From: a virus | DNA length: 43,480 nucleotides | Direction: 5' to 3' (one strand) | Virus record (IMG/VR): IMGVR_UViG_3300033997_000552 | Location: 1-43,480 of that record | Part shown: positions 13,747 through 20,241 of the stretch, in pieces | How positions within the stretch are numbered: the first letter of the stretch is position 1 | How the letters are laid out: every line of letters begins with the position of its first letter | Made by a program: the position numbers and the translations under genes | The notes under the pieces: generated by a model | What the model was told of the DNA's origin: nothing | Database searches by the model: none | Seen by the model: the letters and a program-made list of their open reading frames with translations, nothing else

Positions 13747-14154
13747 ATGCGCTACCCGCTGAACTCCCGCACGCGCCAGCGCGCGCATCAGGCGATCGAT
13801 GCGGCGCCGGATGGTCACTACTTCGCGCCTCCTGTCGAACCCACGCGCACGCTCAGCCAGTCGGCCAAGCTGTACGCGATGCTGGGCGACGTCTCGCGGC
13901 AGCTTGAATGGCCCGTGAACGGCAAGATGGAGCGTCTGAGCGTCGATGACTGGAAGGCCGTGGTTGTGGCCAGCCTCATGCAGGAGAAGCGCATGGCGGC
14001 CGGTTTGCGCGGCGGCTTCGTCATCCTGGGCAAGCGCACCAGCTCGATGAGCATCCGGGAAATGTCCGATGCCATCGAGTTCCTGTACAGCTTCGGCGCG
14101 GAGCAGGGCGTGCAGTGGTCTGAGCCGGTCGACGTGCCGGGATGGGTGCGCTGA
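13747..14154 (+). CDS. ninB: NinB-like recombination protein
   Basis: A 135-residue protein. ATG 13747 follows GAGGTAAGC and lies 2 bp after the previous stop. Residues 52-125 (RQLEWPVNGKMERLSVDDWK, MQEKRMAAGLRGGFVILGKR, SIREMSDAIEFLYSFGAEQG) match the NinB family, whose lambda member (Orf) helps the phage load recombinases onto single-stranded DNA. The N-terminal 40 residues are extra and poorly ordered. It shares one base with the next gene (TGATG). Confidence 0.85.
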   Translation: MRYPLNSRTRQRAHQAIDAAPDGHYFAPPVEPTRTLSQSAKLYAMLGDVSRQLEWPVNGKMERLSVDDWKAVVVASLMQEKRMAAGLRGGFVILGKRTSSMSIREMSDAIEFLYSFGAEQGVQWSEPVDVPGWVR

Positions 14155-14792
14155 TGAGCCAATTCGAAAACTTGGCAGGCCAGCGCTTCGGCATCTTGAC
14201 CGCCGTTCAGCGCGTTGACGGGAAATGGCAGTGCATCTGCGATTGCGGTTCTGTCCGCATGGTGCTGGCCAACAACCTGAAGACGGGAAACTCGAAATCG
14301 TGCGGCTGTGTCGGCCGGGCGAAGTGCGCGCGGCGCATGGCGAGCCTCAATCGGGTACACGGCGATGCAGGATCCAAGGAGCACCAGATTTGGGCCGGGA
14401 TCATCAAACGATGCACGCGTCCGTCGGACATGCATTGGCCGAAATATGGCGCCCAAGGCATAACGGTGGCCCCGGAGTGGATGTCTTACGAGCAGTTCCT
14501 TGCTGATATGGGGCGTGCGCCCACGGCAGCCCACACCATCGACCGAATTGATAACGACGCTGGGTATTCGGCAGCCAATTGCCGTTGGGCGACACCCTTC
14601 CAGCAGGCACAAAACCGGTCGACCAACCGATACACCGTCGTTGACGGGAAGGTTGTGTGTTTCTCCGAGGCCGCACGTCTTTTGGGTATTGAGAGGTCGC
14701 GAATCTTTTCCATGGCTCGTCGTGGCTTGGTGGAAGAGGTCCCCTACATCCCGGGCGGCGGCGCAACCTTGAGCAGAGAGGAGGCGGCATGA
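14154..14792 (+). CDS. HNH-type homing endonuclease-like protein
   Basis: A 212-residue protein starting MSQFENLAGQRFGILTAVQR. An N-terminal zinc-like part has CICDCG and CGCVGRAKC. The middle has IWAGIIKRCTRP and YGAQGITVAPEWM, then HTIDRIDNDAGYSAANCRWA, the signature of phage HNH/AP2-related homing nucleases. The C-terminus has a small helix-turn-helix (FSEAARLLGIERSRIFSMAR) as in NUMOD-type DNA-binding modules. It sits between NinB and the initiator, overlapping each by 1-4 bp, and is probably a mobile insertion in the operon. Confidence 0.82.
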   Translation: MSQFENLAGQRFGILTAVQRVDGKWQCICDCGSVRMVLANNLKTGNSKSCGCVGRAKCARRMASLNRVHGDAGSKEHQIWAGIIKRCTRPSDMHWPKYGAQGITVAPEWMSYEQFLADMGRAPTAAHTIDRIDNDAGYSAANCRWATPFQQAQNRSTNRYTVVDGKVVCFSEAARLLGIERSRIFSMARRGLVEEVPYIPGGGATLSREEAA

Positions 14793-15673
14793 GCCACCAA
14801 GCCGTCGAATGGGCGCTCAGTCAGCCCATCAGCCACGCGCCCGCCAAGCAGATCCTGACGGTGATGGCGCACTACGCGCACAAAGACCAACGCCCCTGGA
14901 CGGCCTATCCGTCCGTCACGCAACTGGTCCGCGATACTGGGCAGGACCGAAAGACCATCCTGGCCAACCTCGTCCGCCTGGTCGAATGCGGCGCGCTGCG
15001 CGACACCGGCGAACGCGCCGGGATGACCAAATCGGTGACAGTCTACGAACTGTCCGAGCCGACAAGCAATACCAAAACTGGCACCGCTTCGAGGGGCAAA
15101 AGCAGTACCAAATCCGGTACCGCTTCCAACGCCGAAGCAGTCCCAAAACTGGCACTGCTAAGCAGTACCGAAACTGGTACCGCTTTGGGTGATGGAAGCA
15201 GTCCCAATTTTTCCGGAAGCAGTACCAGTTTTGCCGGGAAGCAGTCCCAAAATCCACCCGAAGCAGTACCAGTTTTCCCTACAGAACAGGTAGAACAGGT
15301 ATTAGGAACAGGTATAGGAACAGGTAATCGCGCACCTGCGCGAGCCCCTTCCGAAAAGGCGCAGCGCAAGACCAAGTTGCCCGATGGGTTCGGGATCTCC
15401 GAACGGGTCCGCCGCTGGGCCGCGGAGAAGGGCCATTTGTACCTGGACCGCCACCTCGAGCATTTCATCGGCAGCGCCAAAGCGCGGGGCTACACCTACG
15501 TCGACTGGGACGAGGCCCTGATGAACGCCATCCGAGCGAACTGGGCGAAGGTGCCGGTTGCCAACACTCGCCCCGGCTCTGGCTTGCCCCCAACAGACCC
15601 ATCCGCCATCAACGCGCAGGCCAAGCGCATGCTGCTGGCGCGCCGTCAGCAACAGGAGATCATCGATGTCTGA
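14789..15673 (+). CDS. O-like replication initiator containing the origin
   Basis: A 294-residue protein. Residues 1-90 form a winged helix-turn-helix of the phage initiator type (LTVMAHYAHKDQRPWTAYPS, RDTGQDRKTILANLVRLVEC). Residues 90-180 are Ser/Thr-rich and low-complexity because the DNA there is the iteron array. The C-terminal domain (KLPDGFGISERVRRWAAEKG ... FIGSAKARGYTYVDWDEALM) is shared with DnaD/O-like proteins. As in lambda O, the N-terminal domain should bind the iterons inside its own gene and the C-terminus should recruit the helicase loader encoded next. The gene starts by ATGA overlap. Confidence 0.85.
   Translation: MSHQAVEWALSQPISHAPAKQILTVMAHYAHKDQRPWTAYPSVTQLVRDTGQDRKTILANLVRLVECGALRDTGERAGMTKSVTVYELSEPTSNTKTGTASRGKSSTKSGTASNAEAVPKLALLSSTETGTALGDGSSPNFSGSSTSFAGKQSQNPPEAVPVFPTEQVEQVLGTGIGTGNRAPARAPSEKAQRKTKLPDGFGISERVRRWAAEKGHLYLDRHLEHFIGSAKARGYTYVDWDEALMNAIRANWAKVPVANTRPGSGLPPTDPSAINAQAKRMLLARRQQQEIIDV
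15064..15326. other. Replication origin: iterons plus unwinding-type repeats
   Basis: Eight copies of AAGCAGT(A/C)CCA start at 15064, 15100, 15135, 15160, 15196, 15217, 15239 and 15261. The first four are completed by an inverted half, GGTACCGCTT or close, making 26-bp dyads; the last four are direct repeats 21-22 bp apart, two helical turns. They are followed by four copies of GAACAGGTA (15284, 15293, 15306, 15318) in a more AT-rich stretch. This is the arrangement of a lambdoid origin: initiator sites, then a region that melts. Confidence 0.8.
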
Positions 15674-16436
15674 CGACGATTTCGACGCCTTCATGGCGCT
15701 GCTGGACGACGTTGCCGCGCTTCGGCAACTGCCCGTGCTGAGCGACCGCGCCAAGCTGCTTTTCTTCGATGCGGTGCGCCGGTACCCGCTGCACCTGGTC
15801 GAGAAGGCGATTCAAGCGCACCTGATCGACCCGGATGCCGGCAAGTTCCGCACGATGATCCAGCCCGCGCACATCGTGGCGCAGATCGAGGGCGCGGCGG
15901 CGCAGGACGGCCGGCCGGAGGCGGATGAAGCATGGTCGATCGCCATGCAGGCCGACGACGAGGCCGTCACCGTGGTCTGGACGGACGAAATCGCCGCGGC
16001 GCTAGCGGCGGCCCGGCCCGTGCTGGCGCGCGGCGACGAGGTCGGCGCCCGGATGGCGTTCAAGGCCGCCTACGGCCGGATGGTCAGCAAGGCCCGCGCC
16101 GAGTTCCGGCCGGTGCGCTGGGTGGCATCCCTGGGACATGACCTCGCGCAGCGCGAGGCCGTCTTGCAGCACGCTGTGGATCTGGGCCAACTGCCCGCGC
16201 CGCACGTGGCCGGCCTGCTGCCGCCGCCGGCGGCCGAGTTCGGCGCTCCCGACGACGAGGTCGCGGCCGAGAACATCCGCAAGCTGCACCAGATGCTGGC
16301 CAAGGCCATCACGCCGTCCGAGAAGCGCCGCCGCGAAGCCGAAGCGGCCAGCCAGGCCGAGCGTGACCGCCTTGACGTCCTGAAGGCCGAGACGGCGGCC
16401 AAGGTCGCCCAGCACCAGCAAGGGGCCCGCGCATGA
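15666..16436 (+). CDS. Probable P-like replication protein
   Basis: A 256-residue protein. ATG 15666 has AGGAG nine bases upstream and overlaps the initiator's stop. The N-terminal part (LSDRAKLLFFDAVRRYPLHL, FRTMIQPAHIVAQIEG) resembles phage replication proteins that deliver the host helicase. The centre is Ala-rich, and the C-terminus (SEKRRREAEAASQAERDRLD) is a long helix or coiled coil. The P-like role rests on gene order after an O-like initiator and on this weak likeness; no ATPase motif is present. Confidence 0.6.
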   Translation: MSDDDFDAFMALLDDVAALRQLPVLSDRAKLLFFDAVRRYPLHLVEKAIQAHLIDPDAGKFRTMIQPAHIVAQIEGAAAQDGRPEADEAWSIAMQADDEAVTVVWTDEIAAALAAARPVLARGDEVGARMAFKAAYGRMVSKARAEFRPVRWVASLGHDLAQREAVLQHAVDLGQLPAPHVAGLLPPPAAEFGAPDDEVAAENIRKLHQMLAKAITPSEKRRREAEAASQAERDRLDVLKAETAAKVAQHQQGARA

Positions 16437-16909
16437 GCAGCTACGCCGAAGCCAGCGCCGCCGTGGGCGGCAACGAGAGCGGGGGCTATGGCATCTGCGC
16501 TGCCTTCGGCTGCTGCCTGCCGGGCACGATGACCGCCAGCACCCAGGGCGGCAAGGATTGGCACTGCCGCCTGCACTTCGGCGCGCCGCGGTCCGAGTTC
16601 GACGACATCAGCGCGCGCGCCCAGAACCGCAAGGCCCTGTTCCTGGCCGCCTACTGGCTGGTCAATCGCCCCAAGGGCGACACCGTCAGCCGCAAGGTGC
16701 GCGATCGCATCAAAGCCCTGGGCCGCGCCGACCTGCTGGAGAAGGTGCCCAGCGTGCGCGGCGTCACCGCCTACCACCTTGGCGTCCACATGCTCCGCGT
16801 GCTGGGCGACGAGTGCCGCCAGCCCCAGGAACACATGGGCACCCCGAAACGCGCCGGCCAGGGCACCACCTGGCTGGAACAGACCCAACCCGAGGAAACC
16901 GACGCATGA
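16433..16909 (+). CDS. Conserved early phage protein with Cys/His cluster
   Basis: A 158-residue protein starting MSSYAEASAAVGGNESGGYG. CAAFGCCLPG and WHCRLHFGAP could form a zinc site (Cys22, Cys27, Cys28, Cys45, His48), suggesting nucleic-acid contact. The remainder is helical (NRKALFLAAYWLVNRPKGD, VRDRIKALGRADLLEKVP). It overlaps both neighbours by 4 bp in the replication operon. No named family. Confidence 0.65.
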   Translation: MSSYAEASAAVGGNESGGYGICAAFGCCLPGTMTASTQGGKDWHCRLHFGAPRSEFDDISARAQNRKALFLAAYWLVNRPKGDTVSRKVRDRIKALGRADLLEKVPSVRGVTAYHLGVHMLRVLGDECRQPQEHMGTPKRAGQGTTWLEQTQPEETDA

Positions 16910-17553
16910 ACGCTTCACCCAACCTCACCGACCCCTACGACCCGATGGCCGGCACGCTGGCCAGGACGGCGATGCAGTGCCAGGCGCGGGGCTGCGACGG
17001 CTGCTCAGTTTGCCAACTTGACGAAATCGTCAAACCGGACAGCTTCGCGCGCGCGCAAGGGCCGGCCGGCGTGCTGCTGACCCTGCCGTATCCGATCAGC
17101 GCGAACCGCTACTGGGCCAGCCGGACGGTCACGCCGCGCGGCAAGCCGGCCTTCACCAGCACCTACGTCACGCCCGAGGCGAAGGCCTACAAGGCGCAGG
17201 TGCAGAAGCTGGCCCTGGTGGCCGGCGTGCGCAAGCCGATCGCCGGCCGGGTGCGGGTGGAGTTCACCCTGTACCCGAACCGCCCGCAGGACTGGCAGAA
17301 GCGCATGCGCAAGGACGGCGCGGCCTGGGATGACACCGTGCAATGCCTGGACCTGGACAACGCCCAGAAGGTGGTGCTGGACAGCCTGAAGGACGTCGTT
17401 TTCCAGGATGACGCCTGGGTGCGCGAGATCAGTGCCCGCCGGGCCGAGCCGGACGAGTTCGGCGCGCGGCTGGTAGCGGTCGTCACGCCGCTGGCCGTCG
17501 AGCGGCCGCAGACCGACCTCTTTGGCGCCGTGGCGCAGGAGCGCAAAGCATGA
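16906..17553 (+). CDS. rusA: RusA-type Holliday junction resolvase
   Basis: A 215-residue protein. The core begins LTLPYPISANRYWASR near residue 61 and includes YVTPEAKAYKAQV and LDLDNAQKVVLDSLKDVV (about 148-165) then FQDDAWV, which supply the acidic metal ligands (DxDN and DD) and the Lys of RusA. It cuts four-way junctions made by recombination or replication. RusA proteins are usually about 120 residues; here a 60-residue N-terminal extension carries CQARGCDGCSVCQ, a Cys4 zinc-like motif. It fits with the NinB and RecE/T-like proteins. Confidence 0.93.
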   Translation: MNASPNLTDPYDPMAGTLARTAMQCQARGCDGCSVCQLDEIVKPDSFARAQGPAGVLLTLPYPISANRYWASRTVTPRGKPAFTSTYVTPEAKAYKAQVQKLALVAGVRKPIAGRVRVEFTLYPNRPQDWQKRMRKDGAAWDDTVQCLDLDNAQKVVLDSLKDVVFQDDAWVREISARRAEPDEFGARLVAVVTPLAVERPQTDLFGAVAQERKA

Positions 17554-17801
17554 GCGGCCACCTTGCCCTGGGCGTGTGGCCCGTCGTCCGCCTGGAGGGC
17601 TGGGGCCTGCTGCCGTTCCGCGGCGACAAGGCCCACTACTTCCAGCGCGGCGCCGAAACAGGCGAGGGCGGCCGGTTCGTGTATTCCACCTGCGGCCTGC
17701 GCGGCGCCGAAACCCACCAGATCACGGTGCTGGTGCCGGGCAATTTCCCGCGCTGCCAGCGCTGCGCGCAATCGCTTCCCCACGCGAAGAGGTTCTCATG
17801 A
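17550..17801 (+). CDS. Small early protein with paired cysteines
   Basis: An 83-residue protein starting MSGHLALGVWPVVRLEGWGL. It has a beta-rich middle, CGLRGAETHQITVLVPG, and a C-terminal CQRCAQSLP. The single Cys in YSTCGL with the CxxC could hold zinc. It starts by ATGA overlap with rusA and ends by ATGA overlap with the next gene. Function unknown. Confidence 0.65.
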   Translation: MSGHLALGVWPVVRLEGWGLLPFRGDKAHYFQRGAETGEGGRFVYSTCGLRGAETHQITVLVPGNFPRCQRCAQSLPHAKRFS

Positions 17802-18166
17802 GTCGAACCAACGAGCAGATCACCCAGGCCCGCAAGGCGCGCAACGCCTGCGCGCGCAAGCTGCGCCGCCTGGGCTACAAGTTCCCGAAAAGGACCGTGC
17901 GCGAGTACGACGTCATCGCCGCCATCCACCGCATCACCGGCTGGGCGCGGCCCGCGCGCGGCGAGTCGATCGACTACCTGCAGCGCTACGCCAGCATGCC
18001 CGAGGGCCAGCCGACGCCCAGCCGCCAGCACGACGCCCTGCACGCGCCGGAATACCGGCCCGACCGCTGGTTGCGCGCCGCCGCCGAGCGCGCGGCCACG
18101 TCACAGCGGCCACTGGTGCACGCAGTCAGCCGCATCCCTGGCACCACGCGGGAGGCCACCGCATGA
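17798..18166 (+). CDS. Basic early protein, unknown function
   Basis: A 122-residue, highly basic protein starting MSRTNEQITQARKARNACAR. The first 50 residues are helical and Arg-rich (KLRRLGYKFPKRTVREYDVI), then AAIHRITGWARPARG; the rest is loose. It could bind nucleic acid. AGAGGT lies before ATG 17798. Its stop overlaps the start of the next, damaged gene. Confidence 0.6.
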   Translation: MSRTNEQITQARKARNACARKLRRLGYKFPKRTVREYDVIAAIHRITGWARPARGESIDYLQRYASMPEGQPTPSRQHDALHAPEYRPDRWLRAAAERAATSQRPLVHAVSRIPGTTREATA

Positions 18167-18320
18167 AACACGCCGCCGAAGTGATGGACCTCCTTCAATC
18201 CCAGCCGCCACGCGCGCACCGCATGGCGCATTTGGTCCAGGCCGCCGCGTCCTGCGCTGCGCCCTGGGCGAGGAGATCGGCCAACGTTGTTCGAAGTACG
18301 AGGAGCGCACCGCGCCATGA
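18163..18320 (+). pseudogene. Frameshifted remnant between two coupled genes
   Basis: ATG 18163 overlaps the previous stop as ATGA and reads MKHAAEVMDLLQSQPPRAHR, a typical start of a small phage DNA-binding protein, but this frame then runs through without a natural end. Two bases on, another frame reads RRVLRCALGEEIGQRC and ends in TGA at 18318-18320, overlapping the next gene's ATG (ATGA). The two good junctions in different frames suggest one former gene that lost part of its middle or carries a frameshift. Confidence 0.5.
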
Positions 18321-18754
18321 CCATTCCCAAACTGCTGTTGGACCGTCTGCCGGCCGACTTTCACGAACGGCTGGAGAACTGGGGGGAGGTGATGCGCAGC
18401 CGCGGCGGCTACGGCGTGTCGCCCACCTACGAGATCTGCCGCATGCTGGCCAAGCAGGCCGGCAAGCTGGCCGAGGTCGAGGAGCCGCAGAAGGAGGTGG
18501 ACGAGGCCGACGGCGCCTTCATCGAGGCGGCCTGGCGCAACGCCGTCTACCGGATGTTGCACCAGCACCGCGAGCTGCTGCGGGCCCACTACGTCCAGCG
18601 CGCCTACTGGAAGGCCACGTGCCGCGCCCAGGGCATCAGGTTGCGCGAGTACGACGACATCCTGGTGCGCGCCGTGGGCAACTTCGAAGATTTTGTTGCG
18701 CAGTACGCAAGCCGGGTGCATAATCGTCGCCAAGACAACCTGACTACCGTCTAA
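18317..18754 (+). CDS. Q-like late antiterminator
   Basis: A 145-residue protein from ATG 18317 (MTIPKLLLDRLPADFHERLE). It is helical and charged, with YGVSPTYEICRMLAKQAG and YVQRAYWKATCRAQGIRLRE. I assign a late antitermination role mainly from position: last gene of the early operon, with a promoter at its 3' end followed by a strong terminator and then the late genes, the Q-pR'-tR' plan of lambda. The sequence resembles small Q-like proteins of other phages only loosely. A GAGGAG site lies twelve bases before the ATG. Confidence 0.6.
   Translation: MTIPKLLLDRLPADFHERLENWGEVMRSRGGYGVSPTYEICRMLAKQAGKLAEVEEPQKEVDEADGAFIEAAWRNAVYRMLHQHRELLRAHYVQRAYWKATCRAQGIRLREYDDILVRAVGNFEDFVAQYASRVHNRRQDNLTTV
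18696..18724 (+). promoter_or_regulatory. Candidate late promoter pR'
   Basis: -35 TTGCGC (18696-18701) and -10 CATAAT (18719-18724) with a 17-bp spacer, inside the 3' end of the Q-like gene. Transcription would start near 18731 and meet the terminator at 18803 about 70 bases later. Confidence 0.6.
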
Positions 18755-18802
18755 CGACGTGACCCGATGCCCATGGCGGGCGTCGTGCGTCCGAAAGAAA
18801 CG

Positions 18803-18833
18803 AGCCCCGAGCGAAAGCCGGGGCTTTTGTTTT
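18803..18833 (+). terminator. Strong terminator before late genes (tR'-like)
   Basis: AGCCCCG and CGGGGCT form a 7-bp stem with a 9-base loop, followed by TTTTGTTTT. In the absence of antitermination it would stop the candidate late promoter's transcript. Confidence 0.88.
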
Positions 18834-18874
18834 CCCGGTACGATGTCCACTCCAAACCCTACATGGAGTGCGAC

Positions 18875-19078
18875 GTGTCGAAGAGAACCTTCACAGCAGA
18901 AGTGAAAGAGCGCGCAGAAGGCGAGCCATGCTTCATTTGGATTGCCGCGAACAACGATATCGGCATCGGTGATGAGAGCATCCTGCTCGAATTGCAGGAG
19001 CCGGCCACGATCGAGCACGCGAGAAAGGTTGCGCAGTTCCTTCACGAGAACGTCCGTTCGTTCAAGTTGTCCACTTAG
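18875..19078 (+). CDS. Small protein between two terminators
   Basis: A 67-residue protein from GTG 18875 (SKRTFTAEVKERAEGEPCFI), chosen because GGAG lies six bases upstream; ATG 18863 would add four residues but has no site. It is compact and alpha/beta (IWIAANNDIGIGDESILLEL). It is flanked by terminators at 18803-18833 and 19098-19119, so it depends on read-through or on its own weak promoter. Function unknown. Confidence 0.65.
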   Translation: MSKRTFTAEVKERAEGEPCFIWIAANNDIGIGDESILLELQEPATIEHARKVAQFLHENVRSFKLST

Positions 19079-19097
19079 CGTCGCCGTACGTCCAATG

Positions 19098-19119
19098 AGC
19101 CGCCTTCGGGCGGCTTTTT
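19098..19119 (+). terminator. Terminator after the small gene
   Basis: AGCCGCC TTCG GGCGGCT followed by TTTT. The second barrier to late transcription before terminase, consistent with a need for a processive antiterminator. Confidence 0.87.
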
Positions 19120-19528
19120 GTTTCCAGAGAGCAGGGGCCAGAGAGAACCGTCCGCCGGGCCGCATGGGCACCGGCTGGCAGACGTCACGCTCCGGCCTCT
19201 GCTCTGTGGGAACAGCCGCCGCAATCGACCAGACAGCAGTGAGCCGCCGCGGCCGCTGCGCACGGGGATGGCCCCGTACCACTGGCTCCGACCGGCGCCG
19301 CCCGAAGTCTCCCTGCGCCACACAGCGCCACGCGCAACGCGTGCTTGGGGGAGGGGCCCCACACCAACAACACCCCCATGAGTCGCCTCAGCTGGCCTGG
19401 CGCCCGCGCAGGGGCAAATGCGCGGGGCACTTCTTTCCGGTCTTGTCGCCGGCGGCCAGCACGACGAGAACCGCCGCGCCCAGCCCGCCGTGGCGGGTAG
19501 TCGGATGGGGGCAAACCAAGGATTCAAC
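19120..19528 (+). other. Gene-poor leader before terminase with nested stems
   Basis: No convincing gene on either strand; long frames here have no ribosome sites and compositions typical of antisense frames. AGAGCAGGGGCCAGAG (19128-19143) pairs with CTCCGGCCTCTGCTCT (19190-19205) at 14 of 16 positions, enclosing a smaller CCGG stem. Position just before terminase would suit a packaging site or a structured leader RNA. Several GGGGCCCC-like short palindromes follow up to 19370. Confidence 0.4.
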
Positions 19529-19687
19529 ATGGCAAGGCTCGAGCTCCAGCTTACGGTCGCGGTTGCATGGTGGCTCCGCGCCTATGTGCGGTGGCTGAAC
19601 CTGCGGCATAGGATTACCGGCCATCGCCCCAGCATCGGCCGCGCTATTTGGCTGATCGAGAGGGGCATCAAAGCAAAGGTGGATTAG
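19529..19687 (+). CDS. Small protein preceding terminase
   Basis: A 52-residue protein starting MARLELQLTVAVAWWLRAYV with AAGGATTC upstream. The hydrophobic-aromatic first half and basic C-terminus (RAIWLIERGIKAKVD) are seen in small proteins encoded just upstream of terminase in other phages; none has a proven role. It ends 2 bp before the terminase start. Confidence 0.65.
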   Translation: MARLELQLTVAVAWWLRAYVRWLNLRHRITGHRPSIGRAIWLIERGIKAKVD

Positions 19688-19689
19688 GC

Positions 19690-20241
19690 ATGGGACGACC
19701 TTCGAAGCTGACGGACGCCCAGTGGGAGGCAATCGGCAAACGCCTGCTGGCTGGTGACACCACGTCGGCCTTGGCGCGGGAGTTCGGCGTCAGCAAAGGC
19801 GCCATTTCGACGCGTTTTTCTAAACGCACGGAAACGATAAAAGCTGTTGCCAATCAATTGGTTGCAGCCGATCGCGCAATGGCGAATCTGAACGTTTCTG
19901 AACAGATTGCGGCCCGTTCACTTGCAGATGACCTGAAGGCGGTATCCGAGCACCTCGCCGGCGCGGCACGGTATGGAAGCGCCACCGCGCACCGCCTGCT
20001 GGGTGTCGCCCACGGCAAGGTCGCGCAGATCGACGACGCCGACCCGCTAAATGCGGCGAGCGTGGAAGCGATGAAGGGCATCGCGGCCATGACCAGGCTG
20101 GCGAACGAATCCAGCGAAATCGCGGTGAACCTGCTGCGAGCCAACAAGGACAACATCGAAGACTTGAACCGGGGCGGCAAGGACGTGCCGGCGGGTCTCG
20201 ACCATTTCTATGGAGCTTCTGCCGTCCCGACCGACGCTTAA
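19690..20241 (+). CDS. Terminase small subunit
   Basis: A 183-residue protein. Residues 1-45 form a helix-turn-helix (GRPSKLTDAQWEAIGKRLLA, ALAREFGVSKGAISTRFSKR) that should recognise the packaging site. The remaining helical part (NVSEQIAARSLADDLKAVSE, EAMKGIAAMTRLANESSEIA) fits the oligomerisation region. It overlaps the large subunit by 32 bp. The role is clear from fold and order; the recognised site is not known. Confidence 0.87.
   Translation: MGRPSKLTDAQWEAIGKRLLAGDTTSALAREFGVSKGAISTRFSKRTETIKAVANQLVAADRAMANLNVSEQIAARSLADDLKAVSEHLAGAARYGSATAHRLLGVAHGKVAQIDDADPLNAASVEAMKGIAAMTRLANESSEIAVNLLRANKDNIEDLNRGGKDVPAGLDHFYGASAVPTDA

Noticed and set aside
15064-15326. Possible CRISPR or transposon repeats
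   Set aside because: Spacing is short and in helical phase, and the array lies inside an initiator gene, which fits origin iterons.
19075-19732. Long minus-strand frames upstream of terminase
   Set aside because: No ribosome sites, antisense-like composition rich in Arg/Pro/Ser, and they cross a terminator and the terminase start.
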